64,000 bases of DNA from Crossaster papposus (lineage: Eukaryota; Echinodermata; Asteroidea; Velatida; Solasteridae): assembly GCA_037893245.1 (NCBI GenBank), contig JBAIAA010001513.1, positions 248,001 to 312,000 of the forward strand, given 5' to 3'. Below the pieces are notes generated by a model. It saw only the letters and a program-made list of their open reading frames with translations, was not told the origin of the DNA and did no database searches. Shown in pieces: positions 23,284 to 37,673 of the stretch (its first letter is position 1; each line of letters starts with the position of its first letter). Made by a program: the position numbers and the translations under genes.

Positions 23284-23545
23284 ATGGCGTACGCGCGCGT
23301 GTTTTTTTCAAAGGGAAAAGAACGAACGTGACGCGACCGCGTTTGTGCACGACTTATGGAATTTTTTTAAAAAGTGGAAGACTTTTTTCCTTAAATTCGT
23401 CATATTTGGAGGAAAACAGGATTTTGCACCCGAATGGTTCAAAATATATAAGAACAATGGTCTGCGCAGCAGTGAAGTGCCCGGAGAAGGATGTCCATTG
23501 AGTTGTCCATGTGCAGGGGCTACTTTTGTTGCCAACTGGTTTTAA
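23284..23545 (+). pseudogene. ARID-like gene fragment, copy 2
   Basis: Same frame break in the T7 run and same stop as copy 1; the translated open frame downstream of the break is identical to copy 1 (DATAFVHDL variant). Confidence 0.43.
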
Positions 23546-23953
23546 ACACTTCTAGCCATGTCTTTATCGTCCGTTTAAAACCGGCCACGTGACGGGCTCT
23601 CGACCAATAGGAATGCCTAAACTGTCCCAGGTATTTATGAATACATATTTAAGATTTGGTCTACAATCGGCAAATCCCTACTACTACATATTTAAGATTT
23701 GGTCTACAATCGGCATATCCCTACTACTACATATTTAAGATTTGGTCTACAATCGGCATATCCCTACTACTACATATTTAAGATTTGGTCTACAATCGGC
23801 ATATCCCTACTACTACATATTTAAGATTTGGTCTACAATCGGCATATTCCTACTACTACATATTTAAGATTTGGTCTACAATCGGCATATCCCTACTACT
23901 ACATATTTAAGATTTGGTCTACAATCGGCATATCCCTACTACTACATATTTAA

Positions 23954-24064
23954 CTCGAGGGCTTGTTCCCACATCAGGTGTTTATTTCTACTGCACACTT
24001 CTTTCCCTTTACATAATAATAAATGTGAGTTTGTTTTGTTATCAGATCAAATTGAGTTTTTTAA
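23954..24064 (+). repeat. 111-bp spacer, copy 19
   Basis: Consensus subtype, downstream of element copy 2. Confidence 0.95.
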
Positions 24065-24580
24065 GATTTGGTCTACAATCGGCATATCCCTACTACTACA
24101 TATTTAAGATTTGGTCTACAATCGGCATATCCCTACTACTACATATTTAAGATTTGGTCTACAAACGGCATATCCCTACTACTACATATTTAAGATTTGG
24201 TCTACAATCGGCATATCCCTACTACTACATATTTAAGATTTGGTCTACAATCGGCATATCCCTACTACTACATATTTAAGAGTTGGTCTACAATCGGCAT
24301 ATCCCTACTACTACATATTTAAGATTTGGTCTACAATCGGCATATCCCTACTACTACATATTTAAGATTTGGTCTACAATCGGCATATCCCTACTACTAC
24401 ATATTTAAGATTTGGTCTACAATCGGCATATCCCTACTACTACATATTTAAGATTTGGTCTACAATCGGCATATCCCTACTACTACAAATTTAAGATTTG
24501 GTCTACAATCGGCATATCCCTACTACTACATATTTAAGATTTGGTCTACAATCGGCATATCCCTACTACTACATATTTAA

Positions 24581-24691
24581 CTCGAGGGCTTGTTCCCACA
24601 TCAGGTGTTCATTTCTACTGCACACTTCTTTCCCTTTACATAATAATAAATGTCAGTTTGTTTTGTTATCAGATCAAATTGAGTTTTTTAA
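24581..24691 (+). repeat. 111-bp spacer, copy 20
   Basis: GTGTTCA plus GTCAG subtype; 627 bp after copy 19. Confidence 0.95.
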
Positions 24692-26024
24692 GATTTGGTC
24701 TACAATCGGCATATCCCTACTACTACATATTTAAGATTTGGTCTACAATCGGCATATCCCTACTACTACACATTTAAGATTTGGTCTACAATCGGCATAT
24801 CCCTACTACTACATATTTAAGATTTGGTCTACAATCGGCATATCCCTACTACTACATATTTAAGATTTGGTCTACAATCGGCATATCCCTACTACTACAT
24901 ATTTAAGATTTGGTCTACAATCGGCATATCCCTACTACTACATATTTAAGAGTTGGTCTACAATCGGCATATCCCTACTACTACATATTTAAGATTTGGT
25001 CTACAATCGGCATATCCCTACTACTACATATTTAAGATTTGGTCTACAATCGGCATATCCCTACTACTACACATTTAAGATTTGGTCTACAATCGGCATA
25101 TCCCTACTACTACATATTTAAGATTTGGTCTACAATCGGCATATCCCTACTACTACATATTTAAGATTTGGTCTACAATCGGCATATCCCTACTACTACA
25201 TATTTAAGATTTGGTCTACAATCGGCATATCCCTACTACTACATATTTAAGAGTTGGTCTACAATCGGCATATCCCTACTACTACATATTTAAGATTTGG
25301 TCTACAATCGGCATATTCCTACTACTACATATTTAAGATTTGGTCTACAATCGGCATATCCCTACTACTACATATTTAAGATTTGGTCTACAATCGGCAT
25401 ATCCCTACTACTACATATTTAAGATTTGGTCTACAATCGGCATATCCCTACTACTACATATTTAAGATTTGGTCTACAATCGGCATATCCCTACTACTAC
25501 ATATTTAAGATTTGGTCTACAATCGGCATATCCCTACTACTACATATTTAAGATTTGGTCTACAATCGGCATATCCCTACTACTACATATTTAAGATTTG
25601 GTCTACAAACGGCATATCCCTACTACTACATATTTAAGATTTGGTCTACAATCGGCATATCCCTACTACTACATATTTAAGATTTGGTCTACAATCGGCA
25701 TATCCCTACTACTACATATTTAAGAGTTGGTCTACAATCGGCATATCCCTACTACTACATATTTAAGATTTGGTCTACAATCGGCATATCCCTACTACTA
25801 CATATTTAAGATTTGGTCTACAATCGGCATATCCCTACTACTACATATTTAAGATTTGGTCTACAATCGGCATATCCCTACTACTACATATTTAAGATTT
25901 GGTCTACAATCGGCATATCCCTACTACTACATATTTAAGATTTGGTCTACAATCGGCATATCCCTACTACTACATATTTAAGATTTGGTCTACAATCGGC
26001 AAATCCCTACTACTACATATTTAA

Positions 26025-26135
26025 CTCGAGGGCTTGTTCCCACATCAGGTGTTCATTTCTACTGCACACTTCTTTCCCTTTACATAATAATAAATGTGAG
26101 TTTGTTTTGTTATCAGATCAAATTGAGTTTTTTAA
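26025..26135 (+). repeat. 111-bp spacer, copy 21
   Basis: GTGTTCA subtype with GTGAG; preceded by a CGGCAAATCC monomer. Confidence 0.95.
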
Positions 26136-26685
26136 GATTTGGTCTACAATCGGCATATCCCTACTACTACATATTTAAGATTTGGTCTACAATCGGCATA
26201 TCCCTACTACTACATATTTAAGATTTGGTCTACAATCGGCATATCCCTACTACTACATATTTAAGATTTGGTCTACAAACGGCATATCCCTACTACTACA
26301 TATTTAAGATTTGGTCTACAATCGGCATATCCCTACTACTACATATTTAAGATTTGGTCTACAATCGGCATATCCCTACTACTACTACATATTTAAGAGT
26401 TGGTCTACAATCGGCATATCCCTACTACTACATATTTAAGATTTGGTCTACAATCGGCATATCCCTACTACTACATATTTAAGATTTGGTCTACAATCGG
26501 CATATCCCTACTACTACATATTTAAGATTTGGTCTACAATCGGCCTATCCCTACTACTACCTATTTAAGATTTGGTCTACAATCGGCATATCCCTACTAC
26601 TACATATTTAAGATTTGGTCTACAATCGGCATATCCCTACTACTACATATTTAAGATTTGGTCTACAATCGGCATATCCCTACTA

Positions 26686-26699
26686 CTACATAATTTAAG
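26686..26699 (+). other. Possible excision scar at paralogous MITE site (copy 3)
   Basis: Same CTACATAATTTAAG as at 22665, offset exactly 4021 bp, so it is inherited from one event rather than repeated. Confidence 0.4.
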
Positions 26700-26906
26700 A
26701 TTTGGTCTTACAATCGGCATATCCCTACTACTACATATTTAAGATTTGGTCTACAATCGGCATATCCCTGCTACTACATATTTAATATTTGGTCTACAAT
26801 CGGCATATCCCTACTACTACATATTTAAGATTTGGTCTACAATCGGCACATTCCTACTACTACATATTTAAGATTTGGTCTACAATCGGCATATCCCTAC
26901 TACTAA

Positions 26907-27071
26907 GGGAATAAATGTGTGTTCGGGAGGTTTTAACCACTCTGTTTAATACCGCTTGGAGTCTGGGTGCTGATAATTACCCGAGCCGAAGGCGAGGGTA
27001 ATTATCAGCACCCAGACTCCAAGCGGTATTAAACAGAGTGATTAATACCGACCGAACACACATTTATTCCC
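26907..27071. repeat. 165-bp palindrome, copy 3
   Basis: Arms conserved as in copy 1. Confidence 0.92.
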
Positions 27072-27304
27072 ATTCATAAATACCTTTTTTGTAAAATTCA
27101 GCCAAAAAAGCCCCGAAAATCACGGCAAATTGTCGCAAGTAAATGTTGGTGTTTCGCCATTCTGTGTGTTTTCCCCTATCCATGTTCACGGGCCACTGTC
27201 AAATGACATGTTTCCGCCTCTGTCGCTCTACGTCACAATACATGCAATAAAGCGTATTTACCATTGATCTCCATTATATAGACTGGATAGGCCTCCGCGT
27301 CTAA

Positions 27305-27566
27305 ATGGCGTACGCGCGCGTGTTTTTTTCAAAGGGAAAAGAACGAACGTGACGAGACCGCGTTTGTGCACGACTTATGGAATTTTTTTAAAAAGTGGAA
27401 GACTTTTTTCCTTAAATTCGTCATATTTGGAGGAAAACAGGATTTTGCACCCGAATGGTTCAAAATATATAAGAACAATGGTCTGCGCAGCAGTGAAGTG
27501 CCCGGAGAAGGATGTCCATTGAGTTGTCCATGTGCAGGGGCTACTTTTGTTGCCAACTGGTTTTAA
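27305..27566 (+). pseudogene. ARID-like gene fragment, copy 3
   Basis: As copy 1 but with Glu for Ala in DETAFVHDL. The T-run frame break and the terminal TAA are shared. Confidence 0.43.
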
Positions 27567-27974
27567 ACACTTCTAGCCATGTCTTTATCGTCCGTTTAAA
27601 ACCGGCCACGTGACGGGCTCTCGACCAATAGGAATGCCTAAACTGTCCCAGGTATTTATGAATACATATTTAAGATTTGGTCTACAATCGGCAAATCCCT
27701 ACTACTACATATTTAAGATTTGGTCTACAATCGGCATATCCCTACTACTACATATTTAAGATTTGGTCTACAATCGGCATATCCCTACTACTACATATTT
27801 AAGATTTGGTCTACAATCGGCATATCCCTACTACTACATATTTAAGATTTGGTCTACAATCGGCATATCCCTACTACTACATATTTAAGATTTGGTCTAC
27901 AATCGGCATATCCCTACTACTACATATTTAAGATTTGGTCTACAATCGGCATATCCCTACTACTACATATTTAA

Positions 27975-28085
27975 CTCGAGGGCTTGTTCCCACATCAGGT
28001 GTTTATTTCTACTGCACACTTCTTTCCCTTTACATAATAATAAATGTGAGTTTGTTTTGTTATCAGATCAAATTGAGTTTTTTAA
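27975..28085 (+). repeat. 111-bp spacer, copy 22
   Basis: Consensus subtype, downstream of element copy 3. Confidence 0.95.
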
Positions 28086-28601
28086 GATTTGGTCTACAAT
28101 CGGCATATCCCTACTACTACATATTTAAGATTTGGTCTACAATCGGCATATCCCTACTACTACATATTTAAGATTTGGTCTACAAACGGCATATCCCTAC
28201 TACTACATATTTAAGATTTGGTCTACAATCGGCATATCCCTACTACTACATATTTAAGATTTGGTCTACAATCGGCATATCCCTACTACTACATATTTAA
28301 GAGTTGGTCTACAATCGGCATATCCCTACTACTACATATTTAAGATTTGGTCTACAATCGGCATATCCCTACTACTACATATTTAAGATTTGGTCTACAA
28401 TCGGCATATCCCTACTACTACATATTTAAGATTTGGTCTACAATCGGCATATCCCTACTACTACATATTTAAGATTTGGTCTACAATCGGCATATCCCTA
28501 CTACTACATATTTAAGATTTGGTCTACAATCGGCATATCCCTACTACTACATATTTAAGATTTGGTCTACAATCGGCATATCCCTACTACTACATATTTA
28601 A

Positions 28602-28712
28602 CTCGAGGGCTTGTTCCCACATCAGGTGTTCATTTCTACTGCACACTTCTTTCCCTTTACATAATAATAAATGTCAGTTTGTTTTGTTATCAGATCGAAT
28701 TGAGTTTTTTAA
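28602..28712 (+). repeat. 111-bp spacer, copy 23
   Basis: GTGTTCA plus GTCAG subtype with private GATCGAATT. Confidence 0.95.
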
Positions 28713-29744
28713 GATTTGGTCTACAATCGGCATATCCCTACTACTACATATTTAAGATTTGGTCTACAATCGGCATATCCCTACTACTACACATTTAAGA
28801 TTTGGTCTACAATCGGCATATCCCTACTACTACATATTTAAGATTTGGTCTACAATCGGCATATCCCTACTACTACATATTTAAGATTTGGTCTACAATC
28901 GGCATATCCCTACTACTACATATTTAAGATTTGGTCTACAATCGGCATATCCCTACTACTACATATTTAAGAGTTGGTCTACAATCGGCATATCCCTACT
29001 ACTACATATTTAAGATTTGGTCTACAATCGGCATATCCCTACTACTACATATTTAAGATTTGGTCTACAATCGGCATATCCCTACTACTACATATTTAAG
29101 ATTTGGTCTACAATCGGCATATCCCTACTACTACATATTTAAGATTTGGTCTACAATCGGCATATCCCTACTACTACATATTTAAGATTTGGTATACAAT
29201 CGGCATATCCCTACTACTACATATTTAAGATTTGGTCTACAATCGGCATATCCCTACTACTACATATTTAAGATTTGGTCTACAATCGGCATATCCCTAC
29301 TACTACATATTTAAGATTTGGTCTACAAACGGCATATCCCTACTACTACATATTTAAGATTTGGTCTACAATCGGCATATCCCTACTACTACATATTTAA
29401 GATTTGGTCTACAATCGGCATATCCCTACTACTACATATTTAAGAGTTGGTCTACAATCGGCATATCCCTACTACTACATATTTAAGATTTGGTCTACAA
29501 TCGGCATATCCCTACTACTACATATTTAAGATTTGGTCTACAATCGGCATATCCCTACTACTACATATTTAAGATTTGGTCTACAATCGGCATATCCCTA
29601 CTACTACATATTTCAGATTTGGTCTACAATCGGCATATCCCTACTACTACATATTTAAGATTTGGTCTGCAATCGTCATATCCCTTCTACTACATATTTA
29701 AGATTTGGTCTACAATCGGCATATCCCTACTACTACATATTTAA

Positions 29745-29855
29745 CTCGAGGGCTTGTTCCCACATCAGGTGTTCATTTCTACTGCACACTTCTTTCCCTT
29801 TACATAATAATAAATGTCAGTTTGTTTTGTTATCAGATCAAATTGAGTTTTTTAA
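29745..29855 (+). repeat. 111-bp spacer, copy 24
   Basis: GTGTTCA plus GTCAG subtype, next to the diverged monomer at 29.66-29.69 kb. Confidence 0.95.
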
Positions 29856-30242
29856 GATTTGGTCTACAATCGGCATATCCCTACTACTACATATTTAAGA
29901 TTTGGTCTACAATCGGCATATCCCTACTACTACATATTTAAGATTTGGTCTACAATCGGCATATCCCTACTACTACATATTTAAGATTTGGTCTACAATC
30001 GGCATATCCCTACTACTACATATTTAAGATTTGGTCTACAATCGGCATATCCCTACTACTACATATTTAAGATTTGGTCTACAATCGGCATATCCCTACT
30101 ACTACATATTTAAGATTTGGTCTACAATCGGCATATCCCTACTACTACATATTTAAGATTTGGTCTACAATCGGCATATCCCTACTACTACATATTTAAG
30201 ATTTGGTCTACAATCGGCATATCCCTACTACTACATATTTAA

Positions 30243-30353
30243 CTCGAGGGCTTGTTCCCACATCAGGTGTTCATTTCTACTGCACACTTCTTTCCCTTTA
30301 CATAATAATAAATGTGAGTTTGTTTTGTTATCAGATCAAATTGAGTTTTTTAA
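30243..30353 (+). repeat. 111-bp spacer, copy 25
   Basis: GTGTTCA subtype with GTGAG; 498 bp (9 monomers) after copy 24. Confidence 0.95.
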
Positions 30354-30900
30354 GATTTGGTCTACAATCGGCATATCCCTACTACTACATATTTAAGATT
30401 TGGTCTACAATCGGCATATCCCTACTACTACATATTTAAGATTTGGTCTACAATCGGCATATCCCTACTACTACATATTTAAGATTTGGTCTACAAACGG
30501 CATATCCCTACTACTACATATTTAAGATTTGGTCTACAATCGGCATATCCCTACTACTACATATTTAAGATTTGGTCTACAATCGGCATATCCCTACTAC
30601 TACATATTTAAGAGTTGGTCTACAATCGGCATATCCCTACTACTACATATTTAAGATTTGGTCTACAATCGGCATATCCCTACTACTACATATTTAAGAT
30701 TTGGTCTACAATCGGCATATCCCTACTACTACATATTTAAGATTTGGTCTACAATCGGCATATCCCTACTACTACATATTTAAGATTTGGTCTACAATCG
30801 GCATATCCCTACTACTACATATTTAAGATTTGGTCTACAATCGGCATATCCCTACTACTACATATTTAAGATTTGGTCTACAATCGGCATATCCCTACTA

Positions 30901-30914
30901 CTACATAATTTAAG
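30901..30914 (+). other. Possible excision scar at paralogous MITE site (copy 4)
   Basis: Same CTACATAATTTAAG, 4215 bp after the previous one, matching the spacing of the 757-bp elements. Confidence 0.4.
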
Positions 30915-31121
30915 ATTTGGTCTTACAATCGGCATATCCCTACTACTACATATTTAAGATTTGGTCTACAATCGGCATATCCCTGCTACTACATATTTAA
31001 GATTTGGTCTACAATCGGCATATCCCTACTACTACATATTTAAGATTTGGTCTACAATCGGCACATTCCTACTACTACATATTTAAGATTTGGTCTACAA
31101 TCGGCATATCCCTACTACTAA

Positions 31122-31286
31122 GGGAATAAATGTGTGTTCGGGAGGTTTTAACCACTCTGTTTAATACCGCTTGGAGTCTGGGTGCTGATAATTACCCGAG
31201 CCGAAGGCGAGGGTAATTATCAGCACCCAGACTCCAAGCGGTATTAAACAGAGTGATTAATACCGACCGAACACACATTTATTCCC
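31122..31286. repeat. 165-bp palindrome, copy 4
   Basis: Arms conserved as in copy 1. Confidence 0.92.
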
Positions 31287-31519
31287 ATTCATAAATACCT
31301 TTTTTGTAAAATTCAGCCAAAAAAGCCCCGAAAATCACGGCAAATTGTCGCAAGTAAATTTTGGTGTTTCGCCATTCTGTGTGTTTACCCCTATCCATGT
31401 TCACGGGCCACTGTCAAATGACATGTTTCCGCCTCTGTCGCTCTACGTCACAATACATGCAATAAAGCGTATTTACCATTGATCTCCATTATATAGACTG
31501 GATAGGCCTCCGCGTCTAA

Positions 31520-31781
31520 ATGGCGTACGCGCGCGTGTTTTTTTCAAAGGGAAAAGAACGAACGTGACGAGACCGCGTTTGTGCACGACTTATGGATTTT
31601 TTTTAAAAAGTGGAAGACTTTTTTTCTTAAATTCGTCATATTTGGAGGAAAACAGGATTTTGCACCCGAATGGTTCAAAATATATAAGAACAATGGTCTG
31701 CGCAGCAGTGAAGTGCCCGGAGAAGGATGTCCATTGAGTTGTCCATGTGCAGGGGCTACTTTTGTTGCCAACTGGTTTTAA
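31520..31781 (+). pseudogene. ARID-like gene fragment, copy 4
   Basis: As copy 3, with Ile for Asn in DLWIFFKK. The frame downstream of the T-run break remains open to the shared TAA. Confidence 0.43.
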
Positions 31782-32189
31782 ACACTTCTAGCCATGTCTT
31801 TATCGTCCGTTTAAAACCGGCCACGTGACGGGCTCTCGACCAATAGGAATGCCTAAACTGTCCCAGGTATTTATGAATACATATTTAAGATTTGGTCTAC
31901 AATCGGCAAATCCCTACTACTACATATTTAAGATTTGGTCTACAATCGGCATATCCCTACTACTACATATTTAAGATTTGGTCTACAATCGGCATATCCC
32001 TACTACTACATATTTAAGATTTGGTCTACAATCGGCATATCCCTACTACTACATATTTAAGATTTGGTCTACAATCGGCATATCCCTACTACTACATATT
32101 TAAGATTTGGTCTACAATCGGCATATCCCTACTACTACATATTTAAGATTTGGTCTACAATCGGCATATCCCTACTACTACATATTTAA

Positions 32190-32300
32190 CTCGAGGGCTT
32201 GTTCCCACATCAGGTGTTTATTTCTACTGCACACTTCTTTCCCTTTACATAATAATAAATGTGAGTTTGTTTTGTTATCAGATCAAATTGAGTTTTTTAA
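32190..32300 (+). repeat. 111-bp spacer, copy 26
   Basis: Consensus subtype, downstream of element copy 4. Confidence 0.95.
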
Positions 32301-32816
32301 GATTTGGTCTACAATCGGCATATCCCTACTACTACATATTTAAGATTTGGTCTACAATCGGCATATCCCTACTACTACATATTTAAGATTTGGTCTACAA
32401 ACGGCATATCCCTACTACTACATATTTAAGATTTGGTCTACAATCGGCATATCACTACTACTACATATTTAAGATTTGGTCTACAATCGGCATATCCCTA
32501 CTACTACATATTTAAGAGTTGGTCTACAATCGGCATATCCCTACTACTACATATTTAAGATTTGGTCTACAATCGGCATATCCCTACTACTACATATTTA
32601 AGATTTGGTCTACAATCGGCATATCCCTACTACTACATATTTAAGATTTGGTCTACAATCGGCATATCCCTACTACTACATATTTAAGATTTGGTCTACA
32701 ATCGGCATATCCCTACTACTACATATTTAAGATTTGGTCTACAATCGGCATATCCCTACTACTACATATTTAAGATTTGGTCTACAATCGGCATATCCCT
32801 ACTACTACATATTTAA

Positions 32817-32927
32817 CTCGAGGGCTTGTTCCCACATCAGGTGTTCATTTCTACTGCACACTTCTTTCCCTTTACATAATAATAAATGTCAGTTTGTTTT
32901 GTTATCAGATCAAATTGAGTTTTTTAA
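32817..32927 (+). repeat. 111-bp spacer, copy 27
   Basis: GTGTTCA plus GTCAG subtype, partner of copies 20 and 23. Confidence 0.95.
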
Positions 32928-34303
32928 GATTTGGTCTACAATCGGCATATCCCTACTACTACATATTTAAGATTTGGTCTACAATCGGCATATCCCTACT
33001 ACTACACATTTAAGATTTGGTCTACAATCGGCATATCCCTACTACTACATATTTAAGATTTGGTCTACAATCGGCATATCCCTACTACTACATATTTAAG
33101 ATTTGGTCTACAATCGGCATATCCCTACTACTACATATTTAAGATTTGGTCTACAATCGGCATATCCCTACTACTACATATTTAAGATTTGGTCTACAAA
33201 CGGCATATCCCTACTACTACATATTTAAGATTTGGTCTACAATCGGCATATCCCTACTACTACATATTTAAGATTTGGTCTACAATCGGCATATCCCTAC
33301 TACTACATATTTAAGAGTTGGTCTACAATCGGCATATTCCTACTACTACATATTTAAGATTTGGTCTACAATCGGCATATCCCTACTACTACATATTTAA
33401 GATTTGGTCTACAATCGGCATATCCCTACTACTACATATTTAAGATTTGGTCTACAATCGGCATATCCCTACTACTACATATTTAAGATTTGGTCTACAA
33501 TCGGCATATCCCTACTACTACATATTTAAGAGTTGGTCTACAATCGGCATATCCCTACTACTACATATTTAAGATTTGGTCTACAATCGGCATATCCCTA
33601 CTACTACATATTTAAGATTTGGTCTACAATCGGCATATCCCTACTACTACATATTTAAGATTTGGTCTACAATCGGCATATCCCTACTACTACATATTTA
33701 AGATTTGGTCTACAATCGGCATATCCCTACTACTACATATTTAAGATTTGGTCTACAATCGGCATATCCCTACTACTACATATTTAAGATTTGGTCTACA
33801 ATCGGCATATCCCTACTACTACATATTTAAGATTTGGTCTACAATCGGCATATCCCTACTACTACATATTTAAGATTTGGTCTACAAACGGCATATCCCT
33901 ACTACTACATATTTAAGATTTGGTCTACAATCGGCATATCCCTACTACTACATATTTAAGATTTGGTCTACAATCGGCATATCCCTACTACTACATATTT
34001 AAGAGTTGGTCTACAATCGGCATATCCCTACTACTACATATTTAAGATTTGGTCTACAATCGGCATATCCCTACTACTACATATTTAAGATTTGGTCTAC
34101 AATCGGCATATCCCTACTACTACATATTTAAGATTTGGTCTACAATCGGCATATCCCTACTACTACATATTTAAGATTTGGTCTACAATCGGCATATCCC
34201 TACTACTACATATTTAAGATTTGGCCTACAATCGGCATATCCCTACTACTACATATTTAAGATTTGGTCTACAATCGGCATATCCCTACTACTACATATT
34301 TAA

Positions 34304-34414
34304 CTCGAGGGCTTGTTCCCACATCAGGTGTTCATTTCTACTGCACACTTCTTTCCCTTTACATAATAATAAATGTGAGTTTGTTTTGTTATCAGATCAA
34401 ATTGAGTTTTTTAA
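34304..34414 (+). repeat. 111-bp spacer, copy 28
   Basis: GTGTTCA subtype; upstream monomer GGCCTAC, shared with copy 29. Confidence 0.95.
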
Positions 34415-35231
34415 GATTTGGTCTACAATCGGCATATCCCTACTACTACATATTTAAGATTTGGTCTACAATCGGCATATCCCTACTACTACATATTTAA
34501 GATTTGGTCTACAATCGGCATATCCCTACTACTACATATTTAAGATTTGGTCTACAAACGGCATATCCCTACTACTACATATTTAAGATTTGGTCTACAA
34601 TCGGCATATCCCTACTACTACATATTTAAGATTTGGTCTACAATCGGCATATCCCTACTACTACATATTTAAGATTTGGTCTACAATCGGCATATCCCTA
34701 CTACTACATATTTAAGATTTGGTCTACAATCGGCATATCCCTACTACTACATATTTAAGATTTGGTCTACAATCGGCATATCCCTACTACTACATATTTA
34801 AGATTTGGTCTACAAACGGCATATCCCTACTACTACATATTTAAGATTTGGTCTACAATCGGCATATCCCTACTACTACATATTTAAGATTTGGTCTACA
34901 ATCGGCATATCCCTACTACTACATATTTAAGAGTTGGTCTACAATCGGCATATCCCTACTACTACATATTTAAGATTTGGTCTACAATCGGCATATCCCT
35001 ACTACTACATATTTAAGATTTGGTCTACAATCGGCATATCCCTACTACTACATATTTAAGATTTGGTCTACAATCGGCATATCCCTACTACTACATATTT
35101 AAGATTTGGTCTACAATCGGCATATCCCTACTACTACATATTTAAGATTTGGCCTACAATCGGCATATCCCTACTACTACATATTTAAGATTTGGTCTAC
35201 AATCGGCATATCCCTACTACTACATATTTAA

Positions 35232-35342
35232 CTCGAGGGCTTGTTCCCACATCAGGTGTTCATTTCTACTGCACACTTCTTTCCCTTTACATAATAATAA
35301 ATGTGAGTTTGTTTTGTTATCAGATCAAATTGAGTTTTTTAA
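35232..35342 (+). repeat. 111-bp spacer, copy 29
   Basis: GTGTTCA subtype, 928 bp after copy 28 with the same GGCCTAC flank. Confidence 0.95.
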
Positions 35343-36676
35343 GATTTGGTCTACAATCGGCATATCCCTACTACTACATATTTAAGATTTGGTCTACAAT
35401 CGGCATATCCCTACTACTACATATTTAAGATTTGGTCTACAATCGGCATATCCCTACTACTACATATTTAAGATTTGGTCTACAAACGGCATATCCCTAC
35501 TACTGCATATTTAAGATTTGGTCTACAATCGGCATATCCCTACTACTACATATTTAAGATTTGGTCTACAATCGGCATATCCCTACTACTACATATTTAA
35601 GAGTTGGTCTACAATCGGCATATCCCTACTACTACATATTTAAGATTTGGTCTACAATCGGCATATCCCTACTACTACATATTTAAGATTTGGTATACAA
35701 TCGGCATATCCCTACTACTACATATTTAAGATTTGGTCTACAATCGGCATATCCCTACTACTACATATTTAAGATTTGGTCTACAATCGGCATATCCCTA
35801 CTACTACATATTTAAGATTTGGTCTACAATCGGCATATCCCTACTACTACATATTTAAGATTTGGTCTACAATCGGCATATCCCTACTACTACATATTTA
35901 AGATTTGGTCTTACAATCGGCATATCCCTACTACTACATATTTAAGATTTGGTCTACAATCGGCATATCCCTGCTACTACATATTTAAGATTTGGTCTAC
36001 AATCGGCATATCTCTACTACTACATATTTAAGATTTGGTCTACAATCGGCACATTCCTACTACTACATATTTAAGATTTGGTCTACAATCGGCATATCCC
36101 TACTACTACATATTTAAGATTTGGTCTACAATCGGCATATCCCTACTACTACATATTTAAGATTTGGTCTACAATCGGCATATCCCTACTACTACATATT
36201 TAAGATTTGGTCTACAATCGGCATATCCCTACTACTACATATTTAAGATTTGGTCTACAATCGGCATATCCCTACTACTACATATTTAAGATTTGGTCTA
36301 CAATCGGCATATCCCTACTACTACATATTTAAGATTTGGTCTACAATCGGCATATTCCTACTACTACATATTTAAGATTTGGTCTACAATCGGCATATCC
36401 CTACTACTACATATTTAAGATTTGGTCTACAATCGGCATATCCATACTACTACATATTTAAGATTTGGTCTACAATCGGCATATCCCTACTACTACATAT
36501 TTAAGATTTGGTCTACAATCGGCATATCCCTACTACTACATATTTAAGATTTGGTCTACAATCGGCATATCCCTACTACTACATATTTAAGATTTGGTCT
36601 ACAATCGGCATATCCCTACTACTACATATTTAAGATTTGGTCTACAATCGGCATATCCCTACTACTACATATTTAA

Positions 36677-36787
36677 CTCGAGGGCTTGTTCCCACATCAG
36701 GTGTTTATTTCTACTGCACACTTATTTCCCTTTACATAATAATAAATGTGAGTTTGTTTTGTTATCAGATCAAATTGAGTTTTTTAA
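36677..36787 (+). repeat. 111-bp spacer, copy 30
   Basis: Private change CACTTATTTCCC. Confidence 0.95.
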
Positions 36788-37562
36788 GATTTGGTCTACA
36801 ATCGGCATATCCCTACTACTACATATTTAAGATTTGGTCTACAATCGGCATATCCCTACTACTACATATTTAAGATTTGGTCTACAAACGGCATATCCCT
36901 ACTACTACATATTTAAGATTTGGTCTACAATCGGCATATCCCTACTACTACATATTTAAGATTTGGTCTACAATCGGCATATCCCTACTACTACATATTT
37001 AAGAGTTGGTCTACAATCGGCATATCCCTACTACTACATATTTAAGATTTGGTCTACAATCGGCATATCCCTACTACTACATATTTAAGATTTGGTCTAC
37101 AATCGGCATATCCCTACTACTACATATTTAAGATTTGGTCTACAATCGGCATATCCCTACTACTACATATTTAAGATTTGGTCTACAATCGGCATATCCC
37201 TACTACTACATATTTAAGATTTGGTCTACAATCGGCATATCCCTACTACTACATATTTAAGATTTGGTCTTACAATCGGCATATCCCCACTACTACATAT
37301 TTAAGATTTGGTCTACAATCGGCATATCCCTGCTACTACATATTTAAGATTTGGTCTACAATCGGCATATCCCTACTACTACATATTTAAGATTTGGTCT
37401 ACAATCGGCACATTCCTACTACTACATATTTAAGATTTGGTCTACAATCGGCATATCCCTACTACTACATATTTAAGATTTGGTCTACAATCGGCATATC
37501 CCTACTACTACATATTTAAGATTTGGTCTACAATCGGCATATCCCTACTACTACATATTTAA

Positions 37563-37673
37563 CTCGAGGGCTTGTTCCCACATCAGGTGTTTATTTCTAC
37601 TGCACACTTCTTTCCCTTTACATAATAATAAATGTGAGTTTGTTTTGTTATCAGATCAAATTGAGTTTTTTAA
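37563..37673 (+). repeat. 111-bp spacer, copy 31
   Basis: Consensus subtype; first spacer of the 4383-bp unit. Confidence 0.95.

Larger units (their letters stand above)
22885..23641 (+). mobile_element. 757-bp composite element, copy 2
   Basis: Same length as copy 1, flanked by TA at 22883-22884 and 23642-23643, and by eye almost base-for-base identical, including the GACGCGACC variant. Offset from copy 1 is 2334 bp, the same as for flanking satellite markers. Confidence 0.85.
23642..26905 (+). repeat. 43-bp satellite array, segment 4
   Basis: Monomers with spacers at 23954, 24581 and 26025, the last two of the GTGTTCA subtype. Recurrent marker monomers are CAAACGGC, AAGAGTTGG and CACATTTAAG. 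One monomer near 26.54-26.57 kb carries two A-to-C changes (CGGCCTATCC and CTACCTATTT). A TTTAATATTT variant sits near 26.78 kb. Ends with the CATAATTTAAG site and the marker set leading into element copy 3. Confidence 0.95.
26906..27662 (+). mobile_element. 757-bp composite element, copy 3
   Basis: TA flanks at 26904-26905 and 27663-27664. Differs from copies 1 and 2 at few sites, for example AAATGTTGGTG where they have AAATTTTGGTG and GACGAGACC where they have GACGCGACC. The second change is shared with copy 4, which groups 3 with 4. Confidence 0.85.
27663..31120 (+). repeat. 43-bp satellite array, segment 5
   Basis: Monomers with four spacers (27975, 28602, 29745, 30243). A TTTCAG monomer near 29.61 kb removes the usual TAA. 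It is followed by a monomer with several changes (GGTCTGCAATCGTCAT, CCCTTCTAC) at 29.66-29.69 kb, the most diverged monomer of this zone. Ends with the CATAATTTAAG site and marker set leading into element copy 4. Confidence 0.95.
31121..31877 (+). mobile_element. 757-bp composite element, copy 4
   Basis: TA flanks at 31119-31120 and 31878-31879. Private changes include GTGTTTACCCC (others GTGTTTTCCCC), TATGGATTTTTTTT and a longer T run before CTTAAATTCG. Shares GACGAGACC with copy 3. Confidence 0.85.
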